Part shown: positions 45,513 through 55,187 of the stretch, piece by piece | Numbering within the stretch: position 1 is the first letter of the stretch | Layout of the letters: each line of letters opens with the position of its first letter | Made by a program: the position numbers and the translations under genes | The notes under the pieces: generated by a model | Seen by the model: the letters and a program-made list of their open reading frames with translations, nothing else | What the model was told of the DNA's origin: nothing | Database searches by the model: none | Source: Diabrotica undecimpunctata | Taxonomy: Eukaryota > Arthropoda > Insecta > Coleoptera > Chrysomelidae | Direction of reading: 5' to 3' | Length of the DNA stretch: 64,000 nt | NCBI RefSeq assembly: GCF_040954645.1 | Contig: NC_092808.1 | Coordinates: 112,694,049 to 112,758,048, forward strand

Positions 45513-45558
45513 TAATACCACAGAATAATAAACAATTGTTATTTATTCTGTGGTAATA
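45513..45558. repeat. 46 bp near-perfect palindrome
   Basis: Arms TAATACCACAGAATAATAAA and its near-complement TTATTTATTCTGTGGTAATA meet at CAATTG with essentially no loop. It lies directly before the LINE fragment 45560-45775. Confidence 0.85.
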
Positions 45559-45559
45559 A

Positions 45560-45775
45560 TGACCAGATGGACCAGAAAACTAATTGACTGGCGCCCACGA
45601 GAAGACAAACGCAGCGGAGGACGACCACCAACACGCTGGATGGACGACATTAGACGAATATCCAAGAAAGGGCAACAAGAAGCACAGAACCGTGAAGAGT
45701 GGCGAAAAATGGGAGAGACTTATGTCCAGCAATGGACAGAAGAGGTTGCATGATGATGATGATGATGAATAATAA
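45560..45775 (+). pseudogene. LINE C-terminal fragment with (GAT)n tail
   Basis: Reads RWTRKLIDWRPREDKRSGGR, PPTRWMDDIRRI, EEWRKMGETYVQQW and ends in ATGATGATGATGATGATGAAT (45751-45770). The RPREDKR..GRPP.RW.DD.....W...A..R..W....E.YVQQW pattern is the C-terminus of a common insect LINE lineage that ends in GAT repeats, different from the (AAG)-tailed family. No stops within the short fragment. Confidence 0.8.
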
Positions 45776-45984
45776 GTACTGCCAACTGACACCTGAAGCA
45801 CTGGAAAGTTTGACATTTTTTAAGCAGACGCTGACGTTTTGACGTATGAGCAATATTTGTCTCGACCAAAAAAAGTAATTGAACCGTGAACATTTTCGTG
45901 TGATAATTTATCATAATTTTTTACCTTGAAAATCAAGACAAGAGTACAGCGATAAACTTAAATAGTTATACAGCGATCAAGCAC

Positions 45985-46330
45985 CATCCTTTAGCATCGT
46001 AAAAATTGGTACAATGAATTCAGTCGTAGTCAGCGCTCTCTCCAGGACGAATTCCGTGAAAGTCGCCCAACACTGGCTGTACTACCAGAAACCATGGATG
46101 CTGTGCATGAACTGATAGAGCAAAATAGTCATGTGATATATTGTGAGATTGAGGTATCCTTGGACATTAGTATGATAAGCATCAATAAGATATTGTATGA
46201 TCATTTATCTTTAAAAAAAATTTATTCACGTTGGATCACACATAATCTTATAAAAGGTCAAAAAAGATTTTTGAAGCGAAGATTCTATACTGGCTTTACA
46301 TTTTACTTTTTTCTCTATAGTTAAATGTTG
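45985..46330 (+). pseudogene. mariner transposase N-terminal fragment
   Basis: Reads SQRSLQDEFRESRPTLAVLPE, TMDAVHELIEQNSHVIY, CEIEVSLDISMISINKILYDH and IYSRWITHNLIKGQKRF: the paired helix-turn-helix DNA-binding region and the WVPH-like linker (RWITHNL) of a mariner-family transposase. The catalytic domain is missing. A mariner C-terminal fragment on the same strand lies at 50270-50700, and the two could be parts of one element separated by later insertions. Confidence 0.85.
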
Positions 46331-46369
46331 AGGCGAGCGTCACAGAACTAGCGCCACAAGATGCAGTCT

Positions 46370-46725
46370 CTTAATATTATTATGAAGCTATTTTCTTGTG
46401 GCATTTTAAAGTAGATACTATTTTATTGGGAATAAGCCACAATTGAAGGTTATTGACGTGCATATTACACGTGGAGAGAAATACACCTTGCTCCAACTGA
46501 TTATGCAGGGAAAGATCCAAGAAAAGAGAAGCATAGGGAGGCGTAGAATGTCATGGCTGCGCAACCTGAGAGAGTGGCACGGATGTACACCAAATGAACT
46601 TTTCAGAGCAGCCGTCTCAAAAGTCCGAATAGCTTTGATGATTGCCGACCTCCGCCGCGGAGATGGCACTTGAAAAAGAAGACGTTTCAATTTCCACTTC
46701 GGAAATCGTTCTCAAAATACAAAAA
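46370..46725 (-). mobile_element. Penelope-type terminal repeat interrupted by a LINE scrap
   Basis: Bases 46370-46450 (GAAGCTATTTTCTTGTGGC...) and 46678-46722 (GACGTTTCAATTTCCACTTCGG...) match the two halves of the uninterrupted copy at 51530-51660, next to the Penelope-like element. Between them sits a plus-strand LINE fragment. The word GACGT is present at both junctions, consistent with a short target duplication. Confidence 0.75.
46455..46677 (+). pseudogene. LINE C-terminal scrap inserted in the Penelope-type repeat
   Basis: Reads GEKYTLLQLIMQGKIQEKRS, IGRRRMSWLRNLREWHGC and ALMIADLRRGDGT then stop at about 46673, followed by AAAAAGAAG. This is the C-terminus of the (AAG)-tailed LINE family (compare the GRK..SWLRNI..WTG block of 47995-49575). 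Only about 220 bp, heavily 5'-truncated. Confidence 0.85.
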
Positions 46726-46811
46726 GTCGTCATGAGTAGCATCATGAAATAATGGGTCTTCACATTGATATATAATATATTTGCGACATCTGATAATAAT
46801 TCCGTAAACTT

Positions 46812-46978
46812 GTGTCCATACGAAGCCATGTTAAAATTGCTTCCCAATACAGGAAAGATTTATTTTCACTTTCAAAGCGTCTGTGAATTGGCGTTCTGGT
46901 GATCCCTTTTATGGTGAAATACGTATAAGCGGATATACAGACGCACTATACGTGAAATCAAATCTTAACTGCCTTTTT
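46812..46978. repeat. direct repeat, copy A (~165 bp)
   Basis: Similar to 47211-47375 at roughly 85-90% by eye. Shared words include AGGAAAGATTTATTTTCAC and GAAATACGTATAAGCGGAT. The start-to-start distance is about 400 bp. Identity unknown; possibly a repeat within the Penelope-type sequence that precedes it. Confidence 0.8.
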
Positions 46979-47210
46979 TCTTTTATTCCGGTATACTCTT
47001 TATGAGTACTAGAAACCAAATCGCTAAGGATTTTTGCTTAGTTGAGGAGATATGTTGTGAAATGCAATTTTAGATTCCCCATGTCTCTAATAACATCTTT
47101 ATCAACGTCTGTTTTGCCTTGCAATTCTTAGAAGGCCAGATTAAAGCGAAAATCTGAATTTGGTTTCGAAAAATTAGTTTACGGATTTATTATCAGATGT
47201 CGCTATTTGC

Positions 47211-47375
47211 GTCCATACGAAGTCATGTTAAAGTTGCTTCCCAAGACAGGAAAGATTTATTTTCACGTTCAGAGCGTCTGTGAATAGCCGTTCTAATGAT
47301 CCCTCTTAGGGTGAAATACGTATAAGCGGATATACAGACGTACTATATGTGAAATCAAATTTTAACTATATTTTT
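47211..47375. repeat. direct repeat, copy B (~165 bp)
   Basis: Partner of 46812-46978 in the same orientation. The 235 bp between the copies is unrelated AT-rich sequence. Confidence 0.8.
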
Positions 47376-47379
47376 CCAT

Positions 47380-47850
47380 TTATTAAATACTTTGAATTTT
47401 ATCCAATATTCAAGTATCTTTTCGGAACATGTCTTCAGTCTTTGATTAATTAAGTTTGCAAAAATTTTACATGTAGTACTTGGAAGTATTATTACCCTAT
47501 AATTTTTAAAATTTGTCTTTTTGCATTTTTTATGTTTGGATATAAATATTATTCCTACATTTCACTGTTGTTTTTTAACTATATTTGTTCAATTAATTAT
47601 CTGAAGTATTTGTTAATATGGTACATCTCCTCTATACTTTATTACTTCGTTTACTATTTTATCTTCTCTATCTTAATTTTTTATCCTTTGGTAAATCTCC
47701 TTGTCTTGTTTGGTTATTCTCTGTATGTGATATTGATGTCTCCTTGCAGATTCCTCTTTAGAGATTATAGTTATGGAGTTAACTATTCTGTTAATTATTC
47801 TGTATTCCTTTTGTTTTAGGCTGGGATTTATTTTCCTATGTTTTTATCTT
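47380..47850 (-). pseudogene. degenerate LINE RT N-terminal fragment
   Basis: The minus strand reads NYRVIILPSTTCKIFANLIN then RLKTCSEKILE near 47540-47410, matching the RT block NYRGITLL....KIF..LI...LK. Sequence to 47850 gives only traces (DKIVNEVI..) and is T-rich on the plus strand. It is older than, and next to, the plus-strand LINE at 47995. Confidence 0.6.
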
Positions 47851-47857
47851 TTTATAG

Positions 47858-49546
47858 TTGTTTGGTGTGTTATTGGGTGTACCTGCTGCTATGTCTTCTA
47901 ATTTTGTATTTATATTGTCATTCTTTTTCTATTCTGCAGAGCACTTACTTTATTTCTTGTTATTATTATTATTGTTATTATATAAAATTAAAATTCTTTT
48001 TCACGACATACGAGAAGAACCAAGATTGGAAAATAACAACGAAGGGCCAACAATTCTGAAATCTGAAATCATAAATGCAATTAATCATCTTAAAACAAAT
48101 AAAAGCCCAGGTCCAGACGGAATATACCCAGAAACGTTAAAATTAATCAGCGAAGAAAATATCGAAATATTTGTCCTTTTATTCAATCGCATTTATGATA
48201 CAGGTAAAATACCCCAAGATTGGCTGGAGTCAATATTCATCCCACTACCAAAAAAGCCAAACCCACAACACTGCAATGAGTTCCGTCTGATAAGCCTTAT
48301 GAGTCATGCAGTAAAAGTCCTACTAAAAATCGTACATAATCGTATCTATAGAAAGTGCGAAACAATCATCGGAGACGATCAGTTTGGATTCAGAGCCGGC
48401 ATGGGAACGAGAGAAGCCCTGTTCAGTTTACTAGTTCTCGCCCAAAAATGCTACGACCAACAGAAAGATATATTTATATGCTTTATAGACTTCGAAAAAG
48501 CATTTGATAGAGTAAGACACGACCTACTATTAGAACGTTTGCAAGAAGTCGGTTTAGATGGAAAAGACATCAATATCTTAAAAAACTTGTACTGGAACCA
48601 AAACGCCAGAGTTAGGATCGAAGGTTCCACATCCGCAGAAGTAGAAATTAGGAGGGGAGTTAGACAAGGATGTGTTCTGTCGCCTCTGCTGTTTAATCTT
48701 TACTCCGAGTTTCTATTTAAAGAAGCATTGGAGGATTCCAAGGATGGAGTCAAGGTGAATGGCGTAAATATCAACAGTATCAGATACGCCGATGATACAG
48801 TGTTAATTGCGGATTCCGACGTAGGTCTACAACGACTCATCGACAAGACCAACTCGACCTGTGAGCAATTTGGTATGAAAATAAACATTAAAAAAACCAA
48901 AGTGATGTCAATCCGAAAAAATCAAAACGTACCTCAACCTTGCACAATAAATGGGCACATTTTAGAACAGGTCAATAGATTTAAGTACCTGGGATGTTGG
49001 ATCGATAGCAGCCTAAATCCTGATCTAGAAATAAGATCGAGAATAGAACAGGCCAGAAAATCTTTCGAAAAAATAAAAAAACTGCTTTGTGATTCTCGAA
49101 TAAAACTCGAAATTCGACTACGTTTATCAAAATGCTACGTCTGGTCGACTCTTCTATATGCAGTTGAAACGTGGACTCTAAAAACATCAACCGTAAATAA
49201 ATTGGAGGCCTTTGAAATGTGGATCTACCGGAGAATGCTTAAAATTTCATGGACATCGCATACCTCAAACGAAGAAGTGCTGCATAGAATAGGCAAGGAA
49301 AGAGAACTTTTTAACACAGTAAAAGTTAGAAAAACATCATACCTAGGCCACATACTGAGAAATGATAAGTACCAATATGCCCAACTTATAGTGAAAGGAA
49401 AAATCGAGGGAAAGAGAGGCCTAGGAAGGAAAAGACTATCGTGGCTCAGAAACATCCGACAATGGACAGGGCTAAATTTTGAACAGCTAATAAGAACAGC
49501 TGAAGATAGAAAAGATTTTAAAATTGTAGTAGCCAACCTCCATTGA
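47858..49546 (+). CDS. LINE reverse transcriptase, open but 5'-truncated
   Basis: A 562-codon frame. The first ~45 residues (hydrophobic, Leu/Tyr-rich) come from flanking AT-rich DNA and are not part of the protein family. From residue ~46 the order is: pre-RT NHLKTNKSPGPDGIYPETLK; DWLESIFIPLPKKPN; RLISLMSHAVKVLLK; QFGFRAGMGTREALF; catalytic block FIDFEKAFDRV with Asp211; RRGVRQGCVLSPLLFNLY; active-site YADD at 310-313; FKYLGCWID; CYVWSTLLYAVETWTLK; FEMWIYRRMLKISW; and the basic end GRKRLSWLRNIRQWTG. It lacks the N-terminal endonuclease, so self-mobilisation is not expected, but the RT could be a folded enzyme if expressed. Lineage is probably RTE-like. Confidence 0.9.
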   Translation: MFGVLLGVPAAMSSNFVFILSFFFYSAEHLLYFLLLLLLLLYKIKILFHDIREEPRLENNNEGPTILKSEIINAINHLKTNKSPGPDGIYPETLKLISEENIEIFVLLFNRIYDTGKIPQDWLESIFIPLPKKPNPQHCNEFRLISLMSHAVKVLLKIVHNRIYRKCETIIGDDQFGFRAGMGTREALFSLLVLAQKCYDQQKDIFICFIDFEKAFDRVRHDLLLERLQEVGLDGKDINILKNLYWNQNARVRIEGSTSAEVEIRRGVRQGCVLSPLLFNLYSEFLFKEALEDSKDGVKVNGVNINSIRYADDTVLIADSDVGLQRLIDKTNSTCEQFGMKINIKKTKVMSIRKNQNVPQPCTINGHILEQVNRFKYLGCWIDSSLNPDLEIRSRIEQARKSFEKIKKLLCDSRIKLEIRLRLSKCYVWSTLLYAVETWTLKTSTVNKLEAFEMWIYRRMLKISWTSHTSNEEVLHRIGKERELFNTVKVRKTSYLGHILRNDKYQYAQLIVKGKIEGKRGLGRKRLSWLRNIRQWTGLNFEQLIRTAEDRKDFKIVVANLH

Positions 49547-49575
49547 GGAGAGGGCACTTTAAGAAGAAGAAGAAC
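47995..49575 (+). mobile_element. youngest LINE copy: 5'-truncated, RT region uninterrupted
   Basis: LINE homology starts at about 47995 (DIREEPRLENNNEGPTILKS) and ends with AAGAAGAAGAAG at 49561-49573. The 5' truncation removed the endonuclease. No convincing target duplication was found: the sequence after the tail (ACTTACATCACTGC) has no match at the 5' junction. It belongs to the family of 20575-21294 and 32690-34196 but has no stop over more than 500 codons. Confidence 0.88.
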
Positions 49576-49879
49576 TTACATCACTGCACTCTTACATCAT
49601 CAAGGAGTATTAATTAATTTTACTTTACTTTTCTTACACATATTTTACCTTAAGTACCAAAGATTCCTATGAGTATCTCACACTTCCCAATGATTATTGT
49701 TTATCTACAGTGAGTTTGAAATCACCAACAATATTTTTTATCTACTATTGAGGTGCTAGGCTGTTTTTTTTTATTTTTCAAGTAAAGATTTGCAATCTGT
49801 CCTGTTTGAACAATAATCATATTTGATAATTATACCTCCTATAAGAATATCTGCCATTGCTGGTACCTTCCTTATTAAA
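49576..49879. other. no gene seen
   Basis: AT-rich DNA between the youngest LINE and the Jockey-like fragment. Possibly the 3' untranslated part of the latter. Confidence 0.4.
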
Positions 49880-50260
49880 TTTAACAAAAATTAATATTTA
49901 AAAAAAATGTTTCTTATATTCTAAACTATTTATATATGAAAATCTATCTGGTAAGTTCATGGGTTTGTGTCTCTTAAGTCTTCTCACTTCCCTGCTGTTG
50001 TCCAGTAAGTTTACCGCACTAGAACTTGGGTGAGTTTCTAACCGCTTTAAATGCCTATCACTCCACTTTTTTATTTCTTCGCGCACAACATTCACTGAGA
50101 GATCACGATTTATGACTTCATTAGGAACGTAGTATAGTGCATTATCAATCTGCCTAGGGACCTTCGATTGGAACCTCTGCAGGATTTCAATATTGAATTC
50201 GCTTGCACACCCCCACAGTTGAATGCCAAAGGTCTAGATGGGTTTTAGACTTACTTTATA
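49880..50260 (-). pseudogene. Jockey-clade LINE RT C-terminus
   Basis: The minus strand reads a TFGIQLWGCASEFNIEIL block, RFQSKVPRQIDNALYYVPNE, VINRDLSVNVVREEIKKWSD, HLKRLETHPSSSAVNLLDNS and REVRRLKRHKPMNLPDRFS. This is the typical end of Jockey-type RT proteins (YGIQLWG.....I...QR.Q.K.LR.I..AP.Y......H.DL.......EI......R...H.N..A..LL). Everything upstream is missing, replaced at about 50265 by mariner sequence. Confidence 0.85.
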
Positions 50261-50269
50261 CACTTATAC

Positions 50270-50700
50270 ACTTTTGCAGTAATAAAAATCAAGCAAAAAC
50301 TGCCGCGTTTGGTTAAAAAAATGTTGTTTCATCAAAACAACGCGCCATCTCACAGATCCGTTATTGCAATGAGAAAAATTCATGAATTAAAAATGAAATT
50401 TTTACCTACCTCATGCATCCTTTTCACCAGATTTAGTCTCCTGGGATAATTTTCTGTTTGCAAACCTAAAGAATGGTTCAGTAGTCACCGTGAACAAGTG
50501 ATGTCGGCAGTTAATGGCTATTTTGAGGAGCAAGGCAGTTCTTATTATAAACACAGTATCGAACTTATTGAACATCGCTGGGAAAATTGTATAGAGCTGA
50601 AAGGAGATAATGTGGAAAAACATATATATATATATTTTTTGCAAAAATCTTGTGTTTTCTTTGTTGGGTACTTCTGTGACCCCCACGGCTAGATTATTAT
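50270..50700 (+). pseudogene. mariner transposase C-terminal fragment
   Basis: Reads KLPRLVKKMLFHQNNAPSH (usual FHQDNAP..; the second catalytic Asp is Asn here), IHELKMKFLP, degraded sequence where YSPDLAPSDF should be, then EWFSSHREQVMSAVNGYFEE, IELIEHRWENCIELKGDNVEK and about 100 bp of tail. It is the second half of a mariner catalytic domain. It could be the other part of the element whose DNA-binding domain is at 45985-46330, since strand and order agree, but the middle of the gene is lost. Confidence 0.85.
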
Positions 50701-51524
50701 TGCTAATTAAATGGCTCTGTACACTTTAGACATTTACACTGCAATTTGAATTCTAATTAGAAAATATGCACTCGACGGTGTAACTACTAAGTTGCATGTA
50801 AATATATTAGTCACGAATAATGTTCACAACATTAAGCATTTTCGCCACAATCATATCTTCGCGTTAGTGGTTGCTGATTTCATTTTCACCTGTTATTTAA
50901 AAAATTAAAAACTAATCAATCTAACTAATTCGACAATGATATTGAAAGCATGTTTAATAACTTTGAAGATTAGCCTGAAGAACTAGATCAAGAGCGAACC
51001 AAGCCTTGTATGCGACATTGCCTTGTCAGTTATAATATTCATAAAAAACGGATAAAAGTGTAGCCTTTTAGTTTAAATGTGAATTTAAATTCAAATATTG
51101 AGTCCAAGTAAGATGACATTTTTATCGAAGGTCAAGCAAAGTGTGTGTAAGAAAATATTAATATGTAGTATGGAATGTTACAGAAAATATGGAAGATTTC
51201 ATATTCTTGAAATATAAATATTTACAAATATACCTCTCGTGCATCTGGAAGAAAATTACCTATTTAATACAGTTCTTAAAAAATTACTTCTACATACGAC
51301 TATTATTACCAAAGTAGTAAAAATACCACATATTTTTGGTCGCTCCAGAGATAACCAAAATATTAAGAAATAAAGAATAATCCTTCAAAGAATACAATAC
51401 TAATTTTTCACCATGGCCGTAGATTATAATTTCAATAGTGTGTCATACATAGTGAACTAGATTATGAAGAAACTCTAACATTGAAATAAAAACTTCTGTT
51501 GTAAGGGGGTTGTAAATATTTTAA
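50701..51524. other. no gene seen
   Basis: AT-rich spacer with no open frame of note between the mariner fragment and the Penelope-like element. Confidence 0.4.
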
Positions 51525-52139
51525 TATTATTCTGAAGCTATTTTCTTGTGGCATTTTAAAGTAATTACTATTTAAATGGGAATAAGCCACATTTAAAGGT
51601 TAAAGTACGTTTATTGACGTTTCAATTTCCACTTCGGAAATCGTTCTCAAAATACAAACATTAGTAAATTAAACTAATTTTGTTTTTTTGTTACTTGGTG
51701 AAAATTTCTTCTAATAATTTAATTTTATCTGACTTATTTATATTGACAATTTGGACATACATTATACATTTTAAAGTAGACAGTTTTAATGTATGTATAC
51801 CTATCTGTTCGAAGCCTACCTTTTATCGTTTATAAAAATGTACTGATCGGGCCCTGGGCGAGAAGGGTGTAATCCTTGTATTGTATCTGTTTTTAAAAAT
51901 TTGTGTCTAGCTGTGTGGGTATTTACCCTAAAGCCAACAAAAAAAGGAAGACGACTTAAAAATGATATTGCCAATATTGTTGAATTACGTTCTGGGAACG
52001 ACTTTGGTCGTACTTTTAGTTTACCTTCAATAAACACTAAATTCTGATTTTATATGTTTGTTATTTAAAAAACATAAATGATGTATCCTTGATATATTAC
52101 TGACATACTAATACTGGTATTTTCCATTTAATAACTTCC

Positions 52140-53490
52140 TCTTTTAATATAGGTAACCAGATCCTACTACATTCTGCCGAGGAATGTGCGACACAATTGG
52201 TCTCATTTAGTATAATTAGAGCCGCTTCTTTGATTTTTCTCTTTTGACGTGACAACGTCTTAAATTAGGTTGTGGCTCGGAGTCATTCATGAAAAAGTGT
52301 AACGCCCGCTCATGTCTGTTACGATGAGTCAGGCTCGAGAGGGAGCCCGCCGGACCGGCGAATGCCTTGCGTCTCTCTCCCACTCAAACATGATCGGTCC
52401 GCTGCGCGCGCAGCACTAGAGAATTAGGCGCGTTGGAAATTAGTTAAGTTTAAGTTTACATGTACAATGTTTTAGTAAACAAAATATATTTCTATAGTTA
52501 AAATGTGTGCAATTCTTATTTTCATTCAATTCCTTGTTCCTATTGTGCAATTTAATAATATTCATATCAATAAATATTCTACCGAGAAAAAGACGTTGTC
52601 ACGTAAAATCTTCGCCCGTAAAACCGACTTTACAGGCAACCGATTTTTTTACCATCCGTTTCTTTTAAGACTATACTTGAATCATTCCATTGAACCCTAT
52701 GTTCATTATCCCATGCGTGTTTACATATTTGAGATCCATAAAATTCTCTATTTTTAATATAAGATTGATGTTCACTTATTCTAACATTTAATGGCCTTGA
52801 TGTTTCACCTAAATAAAACTGATCGCATTCACAAGGTATTTGATAAATACCATTCTTTGTCCTTTCTTGTTCATTGTTAGGTTTGGTTTTAGCCAAAATA
52901 GATCTCAATGTATTTGTTGTTTTGAATATTGTTGAAATGTTGAATTCATTTCCTATCCTTTTAAGTTTTTCTGATAATCCTTTTATGTATGGTTTTGTTA
53001 TTTTCCTCGTATTATTTATTGTGTATGCTGTAGGATCTCGTTCTAAGTTGTTCTGTTCTATTCGGTCGATTTTTGAAAATTCCTTATTTATAAATGATAA
53101 AGGATAATAATTTTTTAATGAAACAGATGTTAACAAATGTTTGTGCTCCAAGAACGAATTTTCGTTAGAACAAGCAATTTCGGCTCTATCGTATAAGGAT
53201 TTAATGATTCCCATTTTAATATCAATATTGTGATTTGATTTGAAATTTAAATATCTGTTGGTGTGTGTTGGTTTTCTATACACCTAAGTTTCATATCCAG
53301 TATCGTTCTTAGAGATTAAAACATCCAGGAAAGGTAGTGTGTTACTATATTCCTCTTCCACGGTAAATGTTATTGTCTCTTCTTTATAGTTTACATCATT
53401 CAGGAATCTGTCCAACAACTCTGATCCATGAGGCCATATTAAGAATACCTCATCTACATATCTACACCATACTGTGGATTTTAAATTTTA
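52140..53490 (-). pseudogene. Penelope-like RT / GIY-YIG endonuclease protein
   Basis: The minus strand begins inside RT: CRYVDEVFLIWPHGSELLDR (53478-53415; the usual active site YVDD reads YVDE), FTVEEEYSNTLPFLDVLISK, one stop just before VYRKPTHTNRYLNFKSNHN (from 53283). It continues through a KIDRIEQ linker to the GIY-YIG domain: NGIYQIPCECDQFYLGETSR with LNVRISEHQ and CKHAWDNEH. The frame reaches KETDGKK at 52650 and is broken by the MITE. Beyond it the true C-terminus continues at 52235: KIKEAALIILNETNCVAHSS, AECSRIWLPILKEE. The protein would combine reverse transcription with site cleavage. The YVDE change, one stop, missing RT N-terminus and the insertion make it inactive. Confidence 0.9.
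52241..52641. mobile_element. ~400 bp MITE-like insertion in the Penelope-like gene
   Basis: It splits the Penelope-like reading frame. The flanking GATTTTTCT (52232-52240) and GATTTTTTT (52642-52650) look like a 9 bp target duplication with one difference. Inside, ACGTGACAACGTCTT (52247-52261) is inverted exactly at 52590-52604. The middle is strikingly GC-rich for this window (52320-52440, with CCCGCCGGACCGGCG and GCTGCGCGCGCAGC words). It has no coding capacity. The superfamily is unknown. Confidence 0.75.
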
Positions 53491-55149
53491 TCTTATACAA
53501 TTTTGCTGGTATTTCGTCAATTCCCGAGGCTTTATTGATTTTCTGGGCCTTAATAGCTTCGAGAACTTCCTCTATGGTTGGAGCTTATACGCCATTCTTT
53601 AATTCATTTTCTTCTTCGTACTTCGTACTCATTTCATCTTCCATGTCTACTTGTGTACCAACTAGAGTCTGAAAATATTGCTTCCAGGTTTTTGTGACTT
53701 TCTGTTGGTAACTTTGCCCACTTTCATCTTTACAGATACTTGTTTGAGTTTATACCCACTTTTTATCTTTTTTAGGTATTCGTGAGCCACTCTAATTTTG
53801 TTGTTTTTAAATTTTTTTTCCATTTTTTCTATTTGTCCATATTTATAGGCTCTTTTTTTATTTCTACATATCTTGTCTACTTTCCGTCTTGCGACTTCAA
53901 ATGATATTCGTTTTTCCCGTGTTCTTCTTGTTATATACATATTGTGTTCTTCATTTCTTTTCTTTATTACTTGTCTGCACTCGTCATCTAACCATGCTTC
54001 TCTTCTCGCCTTTTTCTTGTTACCCAGGGTGGACGCTACCGCTGTCAGTACTGCTGTTTTTATATTATTCCATTTGCCCTCTATGGAGTACAGTTCTAGC
54101 GTCGTTAACTCATTTTCGACTTCTTCTTCAAACTTCTCTTTACATTCCTGAATCTTTAGTTTTTCGCGGTCCAGTTTGTTTGTTATTTGTTGTCTTTCGT
54201 TTCTTTCTTTGTTAACTCTGCATCTAAATTTAGTTTGGAGTCAAAGATGGTCTAATCAACAGCATGCTCCTCGTTGTATTCTCACATGTGAGATACTACT
54301 GGCTGCTCTTTTGTCTACCAGCACATGGTCGATTTGATTGATTGTGGTTCCATCTGGTGAAATCCTTGTCATTTTGTGTATGTCTTTATGTGGGAAGCAT
54401 GTGGAGCTGATAACCATGCTTTTACTAGTGGCAACATTTATCAAAAACTCTCCATTCTCGCTTGTTTCATTGTGCAGTGGGTGTTATCCTATTGTGCCAT
54501 AGAAGTGCGGCTCCTTGCTTATTTTAGCATTCATATCATGCATTATATTCTTGATGTCATTTTTGGGCGCATATACGTGGCTGATACATTACAATATACT
54601 ATCTCCAGTCTTCAGTGCTGTTGGTAGAAGCTTTCCTTTGTATGTTGTTCTTGTTCTTCTGTTGGACAGTGAATGTTTATCATTGTTAGGTTGAAAAAGT
54701 GGGTGCAAATTCCTAACTTGCATATCCCTTCACTGACTGCTAGGAAGTCTATGATTTTTGACTTAAAATCATTATCCACTACAAATGCAACTCTACGTTC
54801 TTTGCTTCCTTGTTCCTTCCCACTTTATAGAATTGTGTGCGTTTTAGTGTCCCTGACACCTTTCCCTAGCCATCGTGTCTCCTGAAGAGCAGTAATCATA
54901 ATATGTTTTTACTTCTTGCAGAAGTGCGGTTTGAGCTTCTGGTTTATTTAGTGTCCTCACATTCCAGTTTCCAAATATATAGTTCATGTTTCGTAGCTTG
55001 AGTCGTTTCCGAAATATCTGTTCTGTATTCCTAGGCAAATGTTCAGGTTTCGTAACAGTGTGTTTTTTCCAGGAGTGGGTTGTCAGCACACTGCCCAACT
55101 TTCCTGATCCCAAACTTTCCAGTGGTGACTCCTGAGCTACTCGATCCAC
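53490..55149 (-). pseudogene. RTE-like LINE: endonuclease and start of RT
   Basis: Minus strand, from 55149 down. An N-terminal region with LRNMNYIFGNWNVRTLNKPE (54990) is the start of the apurinic-type endonuclease (GTWNVRTL). A stop-rich middle follows, then NQIDHVLVDKRAASSISHVR and RGACC near 54350-54258, the end of the endonuclease (Q.DH.L...R....I.DVR..RGAD). A charged linker lies at 53940-53662 (YITRRTREKR..FE.ARRK), and finally EEVLEAIKAQKINKASGIDE (near 53570-53515), the pre-RT block. RT itself is cut off at about 53490 by Penelope-like sequence. Several frame changes; inactive. Confidence 0.85.
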
Positions 55150-55187
55150 CTATTTGTCACAACAGGCGGAGTTGTATATGTATGTAT

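Larger units (their letters stand above)
51525..53490 (-). mobile_element. Penelope-like element, 5'-truncated, interrupted by a MITE
   Basis: The minus-strand element runs from RT (about 53490) through GIY-YIG endonuclease and a non-coding 3' part to a terminal repeat at 51530-51660. The same terminal repeat is present at 46370-46725. Penelope-like elements are a separate retroelement class with this RT plus GIY-YIG order. The C-terminal end of the reading frame is split by a 401 bp insertion (52241-52641). At its 5' end the element abuts a LINE at about 53490. Confidence 0.85.

Noticed and set aside
47858..47994. N-terminal hydrophobic segment of the 562-codon frame as a signal or membrane domain
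   Set aside because: LINE homology begins at about 47995; the upstream codons come from AT-rich flanking DNA, itself a remnant of another LINE on the opposite strand.
47930..49600. Target duplication of the youngest LINE from the shared word ACTTAC (47945 and 49576)
   Set aside because: Only six bases agree and the left copy lies about 50 bp before the first LINE-derived codons; not better than chance.
53873..54215. Plus-strand Phe/Ser/Leu-rich open frames of about 100 codons
   Set aside because: They are antisense to the charged linker and endonuclease region of a minus-strand LINE.
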